From the NCBI GenBank assembly GCA_900320085.1, contig ONRC01000011.1, positions 1 to 50,189 on the forward strand: a stretch of DNA of 50,189 bases, given 5' to 3'. The number at the start of each line of letters is the position of its first letter. Position 1 is the first letter of the stretch. The stretch comes from an uncultured Eubacteriales bacterium. Its GTDB lineage: Bacteria > Bacillota > Clostridia > Christensenellales > Aristaeellaceae. The position numbers were made by a program, and so were the translations under genes. Below are positions 23,101-29,059 of this stretch, one piece after another. The notes beneath the pieces were generated by a model. The model made no database searches. It saw nothing but the letters and a program-made list of their open reading frames with translations, and was not told the origin of the DNA.

Positions 23101-23925
23101 AAGGAATTGTTGCCCGAGAACAGTGAATACACGTCTGATGCCGGAGACGCGCCTGCAGAGGTTACGGAAAGCGAAGATGGGCTGATTGTGGAGATCACAA
23201 ACAGCTACAAGCCGGAGGTCACCGAGATTCCCGTAACCAAGGTCTGGAATGACAACAATGACGAAGATCAGGTGCGGCCCGCAAGCATTACGGTGAGCCT
23301 GCTGGCCAGCGGCGAAGTGGTGGCAGAGCAGAGGATCACCGCGAAGGACGGCTGGGCATACACCTTTGAAGAGCTGCCTGTGTACGCGGACGGTAAAAAG
23401 ATCACGTATACGGTAAGAGAAAAACCGGTTGCAGACTATGATATGCCTGTGATAACCGGCAGCGCAGAGAAAGGCTTTGAGATCAAGAACACGCATGAAT
23501 CGAAGCCGAAGCCGACGCCTGTACCCTACTACTTCAAGTTCACGTTCACCAAGATCTGGCAGGGCGAGCATGGAGACAGTATAGACTGGGTGCTGTATAA
23601 GCCGGATGGAACCGTGGCGCATAAGAAATTCGACAAGAAAGTCATTTCAGAGAACGAATGGTACTATGAAGCCTGGTTTGCCACGGACGCGGATTACTAT
23701 ATCCTTGAAAACGTACCGGAAGGGTACAAGGTGCGGTATGAAAACGTAGGGGCCCATGCGGGCGAGACGGATCGCTGTTACAATGGCGGAACGATCGTCA
23801 ACTACAAGGTGCCCAGGACGGGCGACAGCGCTAACCTGTGGCTGTGGGCAGTCATGGCACTGGCAGGCGCAGGGGCCGTGTGCGGCGTGGTGGTATACAG
23901 CAAAAAGAAAAAAGACAAGAGGTAA
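11119..23925 (+). CDS. giant sortase-anchored adhesin with CnaB/FctA-type stalk and inserted modules
   Basis: A 4268-residue cell-wall surface protein. Signal peptide 1-31 (ending FALA). Residues about 32-1290 are an unrecognised, Trp/Tyr-rich probable adhesive head. From about 1294 some 20 CnaB or FctA-like immunoglobulin-type domains follow, several with the start VTKxWxDxxDxDxxR and end ITNxY; such domains usually carry Lys-Asn/Asp isopeptide cross-links. Two domains are interrupted. One holds four CxxCxGxG motifs (C1939, C1976, C1990, C2055). The next holds a BspA/DUF285-like segment (about 2160-2340) and an InlB B-repeat-like segment (about 2410-2490). Three near-copies of a 114-117 residue domain lie at 3685-4030. 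The C terminus has VPRTGD (4231-4236), a hydrophobic helix and KKKKDKR, a sortase signal. No sortase or second pilin gene is adjacent. Start: GAGGTGG just before ATG. Confidence 0.93.
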   Translation: MKQRGTGLPKVLLALLLAFILTVASGVFALAESGTSEGHNNEGDGNKIESIHIHWVTEDTVDDQEPNNLYLRTRSDTELTMQYQIDVSFSGQYDYEPGSIRITIPPQIWHMRQPGNEDGESLDAGYGGLSLSVPDASSTKTDWHYEINEDGTYSIVNTKNIAATSKAMFQLTVHGIIPHNIVDEDDSDDLNARCEVVTHEGNTIWLDSNTITAKIDTEETLSHAYKNSVFYEDAESVPASLLANLPEGADPKKYVYVRWRTYPQYSGNQNFSLDVEDRGSVQVDGAYDPAADLAQHIGCYKVIYDEEGREVDLVWTAPAVMLGAENGGTTVDNVWTKDVLTNTWNNQGTQPYNNVCNLWTAYSTEDMEWDTTYRMLNRATWTLTEQDPEAEYPEKLEKPKPDQKEVTIAEAKDSTTYTRAKWQYPPGRFMVFKYTEQSETHKHSTMSADSRRSGNYHQKNYTYEMALNRLRKGIDVEMQYEVLTVGYGYIFTCGPLANVVGWEDINGNEHTAPLDEGIGGGYDDNWDSAAWAEDPEHYLNWYYVMDTTDRWNWFQDVSGTPESQLIKANSDDYEFKGVTIASPEMFDWDKSKNPTYYFNTTTFGFIPDESIPKPAVELWVELNNDAAPESGYAVDKDGWVYVGSYTVESGKTQYIDFAALGFEGVTGYRTRIASNQAATKLAVYPHILLKASDRVKDIVENLFAESETPSTTYRNDDMMYVDLYHHAERTEVGEDKDVHPNQAIFLPEENYTHLYIWQDNSRATLTGAGYGAVPHKFVDFDRFTDNDVENRQVVLHYSAYADEMTNLTSVANWREAVQLGAVKEETSGVWYDLLPEGVVPLMDTVSLRPGDTLKSKRTIDNYEGTGRILLIVEADLKAAPAKQYIHGSYNSYVSDCPRLSFDATYTWTDINTLGSHLVNYVAFESGDDERLGTLSGRIGEADAMVRQNNNYTPNREPQDIVKAMTNLDPNSDEERFVYAKADVNLTVDQMAQTEYVKNVKNDLDGIWTQGLEGQQQVNVYEGQYYTYRLRVASAKDTVTSNMVMYDSLENYLIPEGGGAEHDATKQADHDEVESKKDWDGDWDRKTVSVGAEGYEQEIEVGGQWRGRLLSIDVSEFMAKGCAPVIYYATQPWLQFGDTTGSVVDESIFFNYEGRYDVSDGGTWQRVTPGADGVWTVPDGVDVTAIALDLRKRTDGGDFELKSQESGAAYLHMVAPDDHGDENAWHAKGAYAHVNADGSADGFEDIDWDAALNPANNMHAYNNTRLICQVTYEDGGAFSFITMIRNDYTKVGIMPQIINVEKVWQDDDNHDAKRPDGVTVTMKRKVAGAAGDFQVVYDEETGKPITVTLDEEHDWKGIFFQADVVDEHGNPYQYSFEEEEIAGYTGVVQKIDDTHFTLINTHENEKTEVSGEKQWLMPDGSNLSDEAKALIPASVKVDLYRTGSSGEKELVTTQTVKPNTDGDWHYLFSGLDKYERGGFEYVYSVVEQPVDYFWSSTQDASDMPDGYTVPFEYDPDAIDIIYNFYIPYGDLSVTKKIEHATAVSESQVFTYNLSLLVKDAELGEVPADGKFEYMIYDVTGEGAEETLTAVSTGEIGHGDTFELKGNQRIIIKKIPTKAVYTITEDDEMGWTLTSKVNDSGTVPTVKEMAAEFTNLYSASGNVNVKVNKKLTGHTMIRNKFKFDLVDDNPDSATYGDSIRSGYSPAVTGERDPVDNSLEVIGEIAFPALTYTEADAGKEFFYTVREQIPAEATDNGNGTYTYKGYTYTKKDYPVKVEVIDNGDGTLKVTPYYQDGSEWKPGSEFTYELVNTYEAKGELSFQAWKELEVYDLKEGQFEFELYKYDTKTGDKVGEPIETVSNDAEGIAHFSALTFNQNNVSDDLEHPTEFVYLIREKRGNDPTVVYSQKEYIIHVHPFDNNDGTISFAQDNQTAEREWIETVCPECNGTGVIETRQVTQYLHPTTGRIRPITDTMKAALCTECKGIGTVNGALCDNCKGTGWPIGASFRLDSERETVTVRKHAYLDAQQRYGAFYSNYPTNWTNSGHVVTIATHNTVKCPACDGKGITLTEGAMTITGETGGPVFTNGYRDGNLSVTKLIKNGDPSQTFNFHIQLTGPNLEDKTITYELSQVDSGTEIINGPAKLAARPKAVPLLGAESGSSGPYYATPEELEGVGYAVLNITTGEMVFFRSTASNPVDPYGNTFTISGNRSVEGNLRYYRNFDTFKPSSASGVPWWTSDREYIKKVRMVGAIRPVSVGYWFVYADNLESVDLSKLDTSKATYFWSFFNRNGKLKELDLSMISTEKVTDFNYMFGQMTSLETLNIANFGDFTAEGVFVGSKPGESNTTTKISTITIGDNTKFRNVSQIIFTPPTTDPYDGKWHNIDTGEALTTQELFTEGGHGGTWSWEDPAKYQINFNHGEGATGTMPSALEVLCRSDYTFTPAFYRFGYEVVSMKDDDGNVFTANEDGTITIPGRTYTKDQVVNLTAQWAPKDTSTVMQNGRIDITLHGGEMATFKDIPAGTAYEVWEDTPKGWILVSKVDDAGRIVPLETADAVFTNEYAPNKVSASLTASKWFDDELSKKEFTFQLFEKKNEEWELIQEKENNEGGVASFGIIIYNVLEDGVVGDHFYMIKEIVGNDPTIKYDEHVEFVKITVTDDGQGNAGIQIKYTDENENTSNGVYKNYTQPGFLTIAKSISGSTAASENQEFTFKVTFTDKMNRPPEFKLFGETLTALKAEKTNKTGSTEEISLQIEDSAVTATLKGDEQIKITVPANLKYQVEELDMPDGWTLTDKTGDSGNIVSTETSSSTFTNTYAASGYAALKAEKQVEGEIPEGFAYTFHLYEADENGEQKGEALQTKTNNPLDKAEKITVDEKEENNPDYNKSMVLFDQIKYTEEGTYRYVIVEDTEVQDETIITDARRILATVEVTDKEGQGKLVTEVTYTGGENNSNIFLNKREDGSLKISKTILGATEVSEGTEFTVTLQLTDKNDKPVEGTFAAVRTNGDGEETEETVTVTEGRTEIGIKGAENVLIRGLPHGSAYEAEEEGVDGWTNTDASGESGTIIGKETSEVSFENTYDAKGELTLEVQKKMDPADLETPEGAFSFILMEGRSEVERAQNDAKGHAAFHPIQYSLEDVGKTFTYTIQEQTSTNYATPVSYAFDSTQYTVTVTVKDNGDGTLDATPVFTKNGETVDEIVFANSTRVDIPIRKVWTEDADVVGDVRPARVLVQLLADGEVVATRAISTGNATAEDSNIWESKFTGMPEYKDGKKIVYTVQEVAPANYSASIDNGDETLVITNIYLEAPVTVSGKKVLKGEPVTEGAYSFKLEAPYGGAPMPENDVVSCDAEGKFSFGEMVFRLEDLDQDDEGNLINDTVLTYKVREVIPEEAVLNEEGTVYVLDGVNYDAHVYEVNVTLHYDESANTFTAAKDKEADDILFTNWKDQISLKVIKEWKGAEGGKVELTLYRVQEGEYIRVTDAPEFKFIEEESAYVCEPLPCLDENNEEIIYAVKETGMEGYLTTYVNTGAHASDTDAAFNGATIINTFVTEGSYQPEAKKELSGRALKKNEFSFILTAVDKNGAALTGEDAYSETVSNDADGKVKFTEIRYQMADMDQANGRLEDTRKYYRVKEVVPEDEYKEAGMIYSAKESTITVTLHLNEEGKIEATPDKTISDLVFNNTYVTEKPKTTRLSVIKNWADNNDQDGKRGSVGATVQLYRKVGDGEAAAVGAAEQVGTADGWSKTWSGLPVYENGTAIKYYVVETLPENSEYTKSGDGESTGITASEKENLGTITITNSYEAEKPKTTQLSVTKLWADNNDQDGKRGSVGATVQLYRKVGDSEATAVGAAEQVGTADGWSKTWSELPVYENGTAIKYYVVETLPENSEYTKSGDGEGTGITASEKENLGAITITNSYESKQTKITVTKLWEDNNDQDGKRGSVGATVQLYKTVEREATEQKPVAVGAPVKVGTEDRWSYTWEKLPLYENGRKISYSVKELLPENSEYTSDAGDAPAEVTESEDGLIVEITNSYKPEVTEIPVTKVWNDNNDEDQVRPASITVSLLASGEVVAEQRITAKDGWAYTFEELPVYADGKKITYTVREKPVADYDMPVITGSAEKGFEIKNTHESKPKPTPVPYYFKFTFTKIWQGEHGDSIDWVLYKPDGTVAHKKFDKKVISENEWYYEAWFATDADYYILENVPEGYKVRYENVGAHAGETDRCYNGGTIVNYKVPRTGDSANLWLWAVMALAGAGAVCGVVVYSKKKKDKR
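22171..23215 (+). repeat. three tandem CnaB-domain repeats inside the adhesin gene
   Basis: Units start at 22171, 22522 and 22864, with periods of 351 and 342 bp. The first two are nearly identical in DNA over most of their length; the third shares the block GACCAGGACGGCAAGCGCGG and its surroundings but diverges afterwards. The likeness at the DNA level points to recent duplication or gene conversion, and copy number could vary between strains. Confidence 0.85.
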
Positions 23926-23943
23926 TTAACATAAGAAAGGCAA

Positions 23944-24126
23944 CAGGCCATATCGTTCTGACGATATGGCCTGCAGTCTGCAAATGCATCAGGGTGCCAG
24001 GCGACCGTGCATACGTGCCCGATTGACGTGGAGGTGAATGATCAGCTGCTGGTACTGGTCACCTATATGGAAAAGGACGAGTATCGCCGGGTGGTTGGCA
24101 CCCTGTGTCCGGGACGGAGAGGATGA
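23944..24126 (+). other. adhesin 3' flank: hairpin and short remnant reading frame
   Basis: A hairpin CAGGCCATATCGT/ACGATATGGCCTG (23944-23973) lacks a T-tract. After it, 23995-24126 reads open in the frame of the adhesin and ends TGA. It encodes a short peptide with CQATVHTCPIDVEVNDQLL and VTYMEKDEYRRVVGTLCPG. The only start is a GTG at 24007 without a clear ribosome site, so it may be the tail of a decayed gene rather than a gene. I do not recognise the sequence. Confidence 0.3.
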
Positions 24127-24175
24127 AGCCACGCTCAAAACCTGGTGAATATGAACCGGAAACGGTAAAGAACAA

Positions 24176-24218
24176 AAAGCCCGCAATTCTGACGGCAGTC
24201 AGAATTGCGGGCTTTTTT
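24176..24218 (+). terminator. strong rho-independent terminator after the adhesin
   Basis: AAGCCCGCAATTCTGAC and GTCAGAATTGCGGGCTT form a 17-bp perfect stem around GGCA, with A's before and TTTTTT after. It ends transcription from the adhesin. The 24219-24469 stretch beyond it shows no supportable gene. Confidence 0.92.
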
Positions 24219-24469
24219 GCCTATATCATTTTACCCCTTGACAAATGAGGGCTTATGCGGTGAATGGCCGCGACAGGACGAGGGTCTGTGTGATCCGCTC
24301 AATCGGGCATGTCTGCCTGATATGGATATTGCTCTATCGTTTGCTGGGATGCAAGGGATGCCCCCATTTCCGCAGGTCTGGGAGCGCTCAGTCCCCGGCG
24401 TATCCTCTGCGCTGGTCGTAAATTCACCCATGAGAACGTCACCATGGATAGTATACAAGACAAATAGTA

Positions 24470-24919
24470 TCAGCGATATTCAGCAAGCATTTCATCCAGG
24501 ATCGCCGCGGCTTCGCCCGCCAGCCGCAGGCAGGGACGGCGGGCGTAGAATTCCGGGGTGCGTTTTTCCGGGGTGTCCCCGGGCGTCACCGGCACATTCT
24601 TCAGCAGCTCCCGGCAGACGATGGTTCCGTTCTTTTCCCGGAAGCGGCGGGCATATTCCTGCACCAGATGGTAGTGGGCTTTTTTCAGCTCCGGGTCTGT
24701 CGGGTCGGCATAGCCCCGCAGGATACCCAGCGCCAGCAGCGCGCCGCTGACCGTGCCGCAGACCTCCCGCAGTCGGCCCATCCCACCGCCGAAGGAGGAA
24801 ACCATCCGTGCCGCAGTGTCAATGTCCAGCCCGGTTTCATCGCAGAACGCGCAGAACACCGCCTGGGCGCAGTTGTAGCCCTCCAGGAACAGCCGCTGCG
24901 CTTCCTCCGCGTGATCCAT
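24470..24919 (-). CDS. C_GCAxxG_C_C family protein
   Basis: A 149-residue protein of the C_GCAxxG_C_C family, defined by spaced cysteines around a GCAxxG-like motif. Visible are NCAQAVFCAFC near residues 18-27, SFGGGMGRLREVCGTVSGA near 44-62, and later single cysteines (VCRELL, RRPCLR). Members are thought to be redox- or metal-associated, but the function is not established. ATG at 24919 has AAAGGGG about 9 nt upstream; an alternative ATG at 24940 overlaps the stop of the preceding gene but lacks a ribosome site. It is the last gene of a tightly packed minus-strand run. Confidence 0.8.
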   Translation of the reverse strand: MDHAEEAQRLFLEGYNCAQAVFCAFCDETGLDIDTAARMVSSFGGGMGRLREVCGTVSGALLALGILRGYADPTDPELKKAHYHLVQEYARRFREKNGTIVCRELLKNVPVTPGDTPEKRTPEFYARRPCLRLAGEAAAILDEMLAEYR

Positions 24920-24939
24920 ATTGAATTGCCCCTTTCCCA

Positions 24940-26133
24940 TCAAATATGCACCAGCGTGACCGCATAGAAGGTGAACAGGAAGCATGCCCCCAGCAGCGCC
25001 CATTCCGCCCCGTGCACCCGCTTCTTTTCGGGCGTCAAAAGCAGGAACAGGAAGGTGTAGGGAATCAAGTCCACGGCGTAGCGCGCGCCCAGCTGGAAAC
25101 CGCCCATGGTGCGGTGGAACATAAGGAAAAAGGCATGCAGCAGGCAGGTGAACACCACCACGGCTTTTTCGGCGCTGGCTTGCCTTTTGACCAGGTCGAT
25201 CACGCCCTGAATCAGCATCAAAAGGAGCGTCGGACAGGCCAGCAGCATGGAATAGCCGAACCTGGGAATCTGCGCAGCCCCGTTTTCCCAGGAAATTGGC
25301 AGCCCCCACAGGAAGGTTTTCAGGTGGTTGCCCACATGGCGGATGGAAAACTGGATGCCGCCCTGGAAGGAAAATTCCGGCAGATAGTTGTGGCCGAATT
25401 CCAGCGGGTTCCCGAACCGGGCGAAGTTGTAGGCGCCGATCCCGAAGGCCACCAGCAGTCCCAGGCACACGCCGGGGATCAGGGGCTTGGCCGCGTTTTT
25501 CCAGGAAAATCCCGCCTGACGGGACAGGCTGAACCAGGTGAAAAACAGCGACAGGCCGTACAGCGCGTTGAAGGGGCGGCAGGCCACGGACAGGGCGTAG
25601 CACAGCAGGGCCAGGGTGGGCCGGTCCATGGTCAGCAGGCACACCGCCGCCATGGTGAGGAAAAAGGCCAGCACCTGGGCGTGATACCACACCGCGCCGT
25701 CCAGCGTCAGCGGCAGCAGCGACGAGGAAAAGCAGATGAGGAACGCCAATGCCGCCGCGGAAACGCGCTCGTATCCCGCGCGTTTGAGGGCGTAGTACAT
25801 CAGCACGCACGCGCCCAGGGCGTAGAGCTTCACCAGCAGCGCGTCCGGGGTGGCCATGCCAAAAAGACAGGTCAGCGGCAGCAGGATGACCGAGGGGAGC
25901 GGCGGGAAGGACACGTAATACTCGCCCTCAAAGATCGCCAGTTCCAGGTGCGGCACGTCCTCTGGCAGATGCAAAAGCCCCTGCCGCCAGGCCAGCGCCT
26001 GCCGGGTGTAGGTGTTGTAGGGCGTTGGGCCAAAAAAGCTGGTGCCCAGCACCGTGTGCAGCAGCGCCCACATCAGGCACATGGCCCCGATCAGATACAG
26101 CGGCGTTTGATCCCGTCGGCGGGATGGATTCAT
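24940..26133 (-). CDS. polytopic GT-C-like membrane protein (putative glycosyltransferase)
   Basis: A 397-residue membrane protein with about ten hydrophobic helices. After the first helix there is an extracytoplasmic loop with PYNTYTRQALAWRQG and EGEYYVSFPPLPSVILLPL, resembling the first loop of GT-C/ArnT-PMT-type transferases that use lipid-linked sugars. A clear acidic catalytic pair is not certain, so the activity is inferred from topology only. Its ATG overlaps the hepT stop (ATGA), and its own stop overlaps a possible start of the next gene, so the run is probably translated as one unit. Confidence 0.65.
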   Translation of the reverse strand: MNPSRRRDQTPLYLIGAMCLMWALLHTVLGTSFFGPTPYNTYTRQALAWRQGLLHLPEDVPHLELAIFEGEYYVSFPPLPSVILLPLTCLFGMATPDALLVKLYALGACVLMYYALKRAGYERVSAAALAFLICFSSSLLPLTLDGAVWYHAQVLAFFLTMAAVCLLTMDRPTLALLCYALSVACRPFNALYGLSLFFTWFSLSRQAGFSWKNAAKPLIPGVCLGLLVAFGIGAYNFARFGNPLEFGHNYLPEFSFQGGIQFSIRHVGNHLKTFLWGLPISWENGAAQIPRFGYSMLLACPTLLLMLIQGVIDLVKRQASAEKAVVVFTCLLHAFFLMFHRTMGGFQLGARYAVDLIPYTFLFLLLTPEKKRVHGAEWALLGACFLFTFYAVTLVHI

Positions 26134-26450
26134 TCGGTCATCTCCTCGGAAAGTATCTTTTCACAAAAAGCACGCAAAGACGGAAGGTCATCCTGGAGAA
26201 TTTCCCAGGTGGTTTCCGCGTCAACCGCGCCGTAATGATGGGCGATAATGTTCCGCAAGCCTTTGATTTGCCGCCAGGGCTGCTGGCTGTGGTCGGCTTT
26301 GAAGCGCTCGGATAAGTGCCCCGACAGCTCGTCGATCTGGAGCAGACACATTGCAGCCGCGTTTTGGTACACCGTATCGGCTGAAAAGATGGAAAAATCA
26401 TTGCCGAACCGGGCGATCGTCGCCTCCGCCTGGTCGCAGTAAATCAGCAT
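26130..26450 (-). CDS. hepT: HepT-type toxin (5' end probably frameshifted)
   Basis: 106 residues of a HepT/DUF86 HEPN RNase toxin. The HEPN catalytic motif Rx4-6HxY is seen as RNIIAHHYG. Pairing with an MNT nucleotidyltransferase supports the call; in known systems MntA AMPylates the HepT tyrosine to neutralise it. Family proteins normally begin about 12 residues earlier. The missing part is readable in another frame: ATG at 26487 (overlapping mntA by 14 nt) gives MSNPDRDRNILRH, then the frame must shift to enter MLIYCDQAEATI at 26450. The gene is therefore either inactivated or restarts at 26450. The product would have lost its first helix. Confidence 0.8.
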   Translation of the reverse strand: MLIYCDQAEATIARFGNDFSIFSADTVYQNAAAMCLLQIDELSGHLSERFKADHSQQPWRQIKGLRNIIAHHYGAVDAETTWEILQDDLPSLRAFCEKILSEEMTE

Positions 26451-26473
26451 GCCGCAGGATATTCCGGTCCCGG

Positions 26474-26764
26474 TCAGGATTGCTCATAGAGCAGCTTTTC
26501 CTCCTTTCGGATGGAAGCAAGGAAGGCTTCGTTCAGCGCGCCTGTGGACAGCAAATCCACAGGACGATGCAGCGCGTCCTCCAATTCATCATGCAGGAAA
26601 GCCATTTGCAGCCCCTTTACCCGGCCTTTTTCGATCCGAAAATCAATATCGCTGCTTTCAGAATTATCGCCCCGGGCATAGGAACCGAACAGGTACAGAC
26701 GCTTTACGCCGTACCGCGCGGCAATCGGCGCGACGATTTGCTTGATTTCTTCCGGCTGATACAC
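26474..26764 (-). CDS. mntA: MNT-domain nucleotidyltransferase antitoxin
   Basis: A 96-residue minimal nucleotidyltransferase. The motif GSYARGDNSESSDID is the G-S-x10-DxD site that binds metal and ATP. In MntA/HepT pairs this protein is the antitoxin and transfers AMP to HepT. The start is GTG at 26764 with GGAGG at 9-nt spacing; an upstream ATG is out of frame. A promoter of TTATCA (26815-26820), 16 bp, TATAAT (26793-26798) lies upstream. It is the first gene of the coupled run that continues through hepT, the GT-C-like protein and the C_GCAxxG_C_C protein. Confidence 0.87.
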   Translation of the reverse strand: MYQPEEIKQIVAPIAARYGVKRLYLFGSYARGDNSESSDIDFRIEKGRVKGLQMAFLHDELEDALHRPVDLLSTGALNEAFLASIRKEEKLLYEQS

Positions 26765-26842
26765 CTGTTCATTCCTCCATAATAGATTGGCAATTATATT
26801 TGAATTGATAACCCTGATAATAGCTTTCTCGGAAGGGGGTCT

Positions 26843-26923
26843 GGGGGGACCGCTCTGAGCCTTCCCCTATTAGGGGAAGGTGGCGCGCAGCGCCGGATGA
26901 GGTTTCCAAAGAGCGGTTCCCCC
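26843..26923. repeat. family B palindrome within an outer inverted repeat
   Basis: Outer arms GGGGGACCGCTCT and AGAGCGGTTCCCCC enclose a family B unit (GCCTTCCCCTATTAGGGGAAGG, then GGCGCGCAGCGCC and GGATGAGGT). It lies between ppk and mntA and may end ppk transcription. Confidence 0.7.
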
Positions 26924-26938
26924 AGCGTACTTCTCCTG

Positions 26939-28990
26939 TCACTCCACCGGCGCGGCGATTTCGGCGGGGCCGAGAATGCGGGCTTCCTGAGCGTTGAGCA
27001 GGGGCTCTTCCCGCTTGACGCGCTTGTAGCGGCCGCTCTTTTTCATTTCCCAGGCCTTCATGTTGTCGTTCAGCTCATCCTGGAGGGAAGCGATGATGCG
27101 GTTTTGCAGGGCGGGGTCTTCGATGGGGAACATGAGCTCCACGCGCTTGTCCAGGTTGCGGGGCATCCAGTCGGCGGAGGAGAGGTAGACTTCCTTTTCG
27201 CCGCCGTTCTCGAAGACGAAGGCGCGGGTATGCTCCAGCAGACGGCCCACAATGGAGCGCACCCGCAGGTTGTCCCGCCCGCCGGTTTTGAGGCAGCAGA
27301 TGCCGCGTACGATCAGGTCGATTTCCACGCCCGCGTCGGCGGCTTTGTAGAGGAGCTTGATGATCTTTGGGTCCACCAGGGCGTTGATCTTGGCGGTGAT
27401 GCGGGCGGGCAGGCCGGCTTCGGCATGCTCGATCTCCCGCTTGATGAGGCGCTTGATTTCCTTGCGCAGGAAGGCGGGGGCAGCGACGAGCTTTTCCATC
27501 TCCACGGTTTCGCCGTAGCCCGTGACCATGTTGAAGAAATTGCCCGCGTCGCGGCCGATGATGTCGTCGCAGGTCATCAGGCCCATGTCGGTGTAGAGCT
27601 TCGCGGTCACGTCGTTGTAGTTGCCGGTGGCCAGGTGCACGTAGCGACGCAGGCCGTCGGCCTCTTTGCGCACCACCAGCGTGATCTTGCTGTGGGTTTT
27701 CAGCTTGGGCACCCCGTAGAACACGTGGCACCCCGCCTTTTCCAGCGCCTGGCACCAGTTGATGTTGTTTTCCTCGTCGAAGCGGGCGCGCACCTCCACC
27801 AGCACCGTCACCTGCTTGCCCTGCTGCCCGGCGCGGATCAGCGCCGCCACGATGGGCGACTTGCCGCTGACGCGGTAGAGGGTCTGTTTGATGGCCATGA
27901 CATTGGGGTCGTCCGCCGCTTCGCAGATGAAGCGCACCACGGGGTCGAAGCTGTCGTAAGGGTGGTTCAGCAGAATATCGCCGCCCCGGATGACCCGGAA
28001 GATGGAGCCCTCCTGGCGGAAGCGCTCGTCGATGCGGGGGGTGAAGGGGGGGAAGCGCAGCTCGTCAAAGCCCGGCAGGGAGGAAATCTGCTTCATGAAA
28101 TAGTCCAGGTTCAGCGGCCCCGGCACGGCGACCACGCCTTCCTCCGCCACGTCCAGGTATTTCTTGATGCGGGTCAGCAGCCGCGGGTCGCTGCCCACGG
28201 GCACCTCCAGCCGCACCACCCGGCCCCATTTCCGCTTTTTCAGGTTCTTCTTCATTTCGGTAATGAGGGCGTCGGCGTCGGAATCGTTGTAGATAAAGTC
28301 CGTGTTCCGGGTGATGCGGAAGGGCATGATGGCCAGGGGGTGGGTCTTGCCGAACATGCGGTGGGCGTACTGGGCGATCACGTCCTCCAGCAGCACGCCC
28401 CGGGCCTTGCCCCGGCCCATGGGCAGCAGCGTCACCCGGGGCAGGGAGGTGGGCACGTGAAGCAGCGCCATACGCGGCGTGTTGCCGCCCCGCACGCTGG
28501 GGGGCAACAGCAGCGCCAGGTGGATCACCTTGGCGGACAGAAGCGGGAAGGGGCGCCGATCGTCAATGGCGCGGGGCGTCAGAAGCGGCTGTACCGATTC
28601 GTCAAAGTAATGGCCCAGCCATTCCCGCTGCTCCTTGTTCAGCCCGTCGATGCGCTGGAAATGGATTCCCGCGTCGGCCAGGGTGGGCAGGTATTCCGCG
28701 TTCAGCAGCTCATACTGCCGGGCCACCTGCTCCTGTACGGCGGGAAAAATCGCGTCCAATTGTTCCCGGGGCGTCAGGTCGGAGGGGTCTTTCTTTTTAT
28801 CACCCGCCATGGCCGCCCGCACCAGCGAACCCACCCGCACCATGAAAAACTCGTCCAGGTTGCTGGAGCAGATGGAGATGAACTTTCCCCGCTCCAGCAG
28901 CGGATTGTCGGGATTTGCCGCTTCCTCCAGCACCCGGCGGTTGAAATTCAGCCAGCTCAGTTCCCGGTTCCAAATGTCGCTCTTCGCCAT
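26939..28990 (-). CDS. ppk1: polyphosphate kinase 1
   Basis: A 683-residue PPK1, which reversibly polymerises the ATP gamma-phosphate into polyphosphate. The N domain opens with NRELSWLNFNRRVLEEA; the middle SSNLDEFFMVRVGSL box is typical. The catalytic C1 domain contains KTHSKITLVVR, whose His corresponds to the phosphorylated active-site histidine, followed by YVHLATGNYNDVTAKLYTD. Arg-rich and C2 motifs (EIDLIVRGICCL) are complete. I take ATG at 28990; a GTG at 29002 sits only 1 nt from AAGGA and is less likely. A phosphatase-like gene lies upstream on the same strand, but a repeat separates them. Confidence 0.96.
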   Translation of the reverse strand: MAKSDIWNRELSWLNFNRRVLEEAANPDNPLLERGKFISICSSNLDEFFMVRVGSLVRAAMAGDKKKDPSDLTPREQLDAIFPAVQEQVARQYELLNAEYLPTLADAGIHFQRIDGLNKEQREWLGHYFDESVQPLLTPRAIDDRRPFPLLSAKVIHLALLLPPSVRGGNTPRMALLHVPTSLPRVTLLPMGRGKARGVLLEDVIAQYAHRMFGKTHPLAIMPFRITRNTDFIYNDSDADALITEMKKNLKKRKWGRVVRLEVPVGSDPRLLTRIKKYLDVAEEGVVAVPGPLNLDYFMKQISSLPGFDELRFPPFTPRIDERFRQEGSIFRVIRGGDILLNHPYDSFDPVVRFICEAADDPNVMAIKQTLYRVSGKSPIVAALIRAGQQGKQVTVLVEVRARFDEENNINWCQALEKAGCHVFYGVPKLKTHSKITLVVRKEADGLRRYVHLATGNYNDVTAKLYTDMGLMTCDDIIGRDAGNFFNMVTGYGETVEMEKLVAAPAFLRKEIKRLIKREIEHAEAGLPARITAKINALVDPKIIKLLYKAADAGVEIDLIVRGICCLKTGGRDNLRVRSIVGRLLEHTRAFVFENGGEKEVYLSSADWMPRNLDKRVELMFPIEDPALQNRIIASLQDELNDNMKAWEMKKSGRYKRVKREEPLLNAQEARILGPAEIAAPVE

Positions 28991-29059
28991 CGTGTATCGC
29001 ACATCCTTTTTCTATGGTGGTATAGGTTATTCAGTCAACTGCCAGGACAGAAGCATGAA

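Noticed and set aside
22171..23215. CRISPR-like array
   Set aside because: The repeat unit is 342-351 bp, stays in frame and encodes CnaB domains. No short-repeat/spacer structure is present anywhere in the window.
24920..25810. An upstream extension of the C_GCAxxG_C_C frame through the GT-C-like gene
   Set aside because: The extra part is an out-of-frame reading of a membrane protein gene, Pro/Arg-rich, while the family normally starts near MDHAEEAQ with a ribosome site.
26947..29002. GTG at 29002 as the ppk1 start
   Set aside because: It is only 1 nt from the AAGGA sequence, and the family N terminus aligns with the ATG at 28990.
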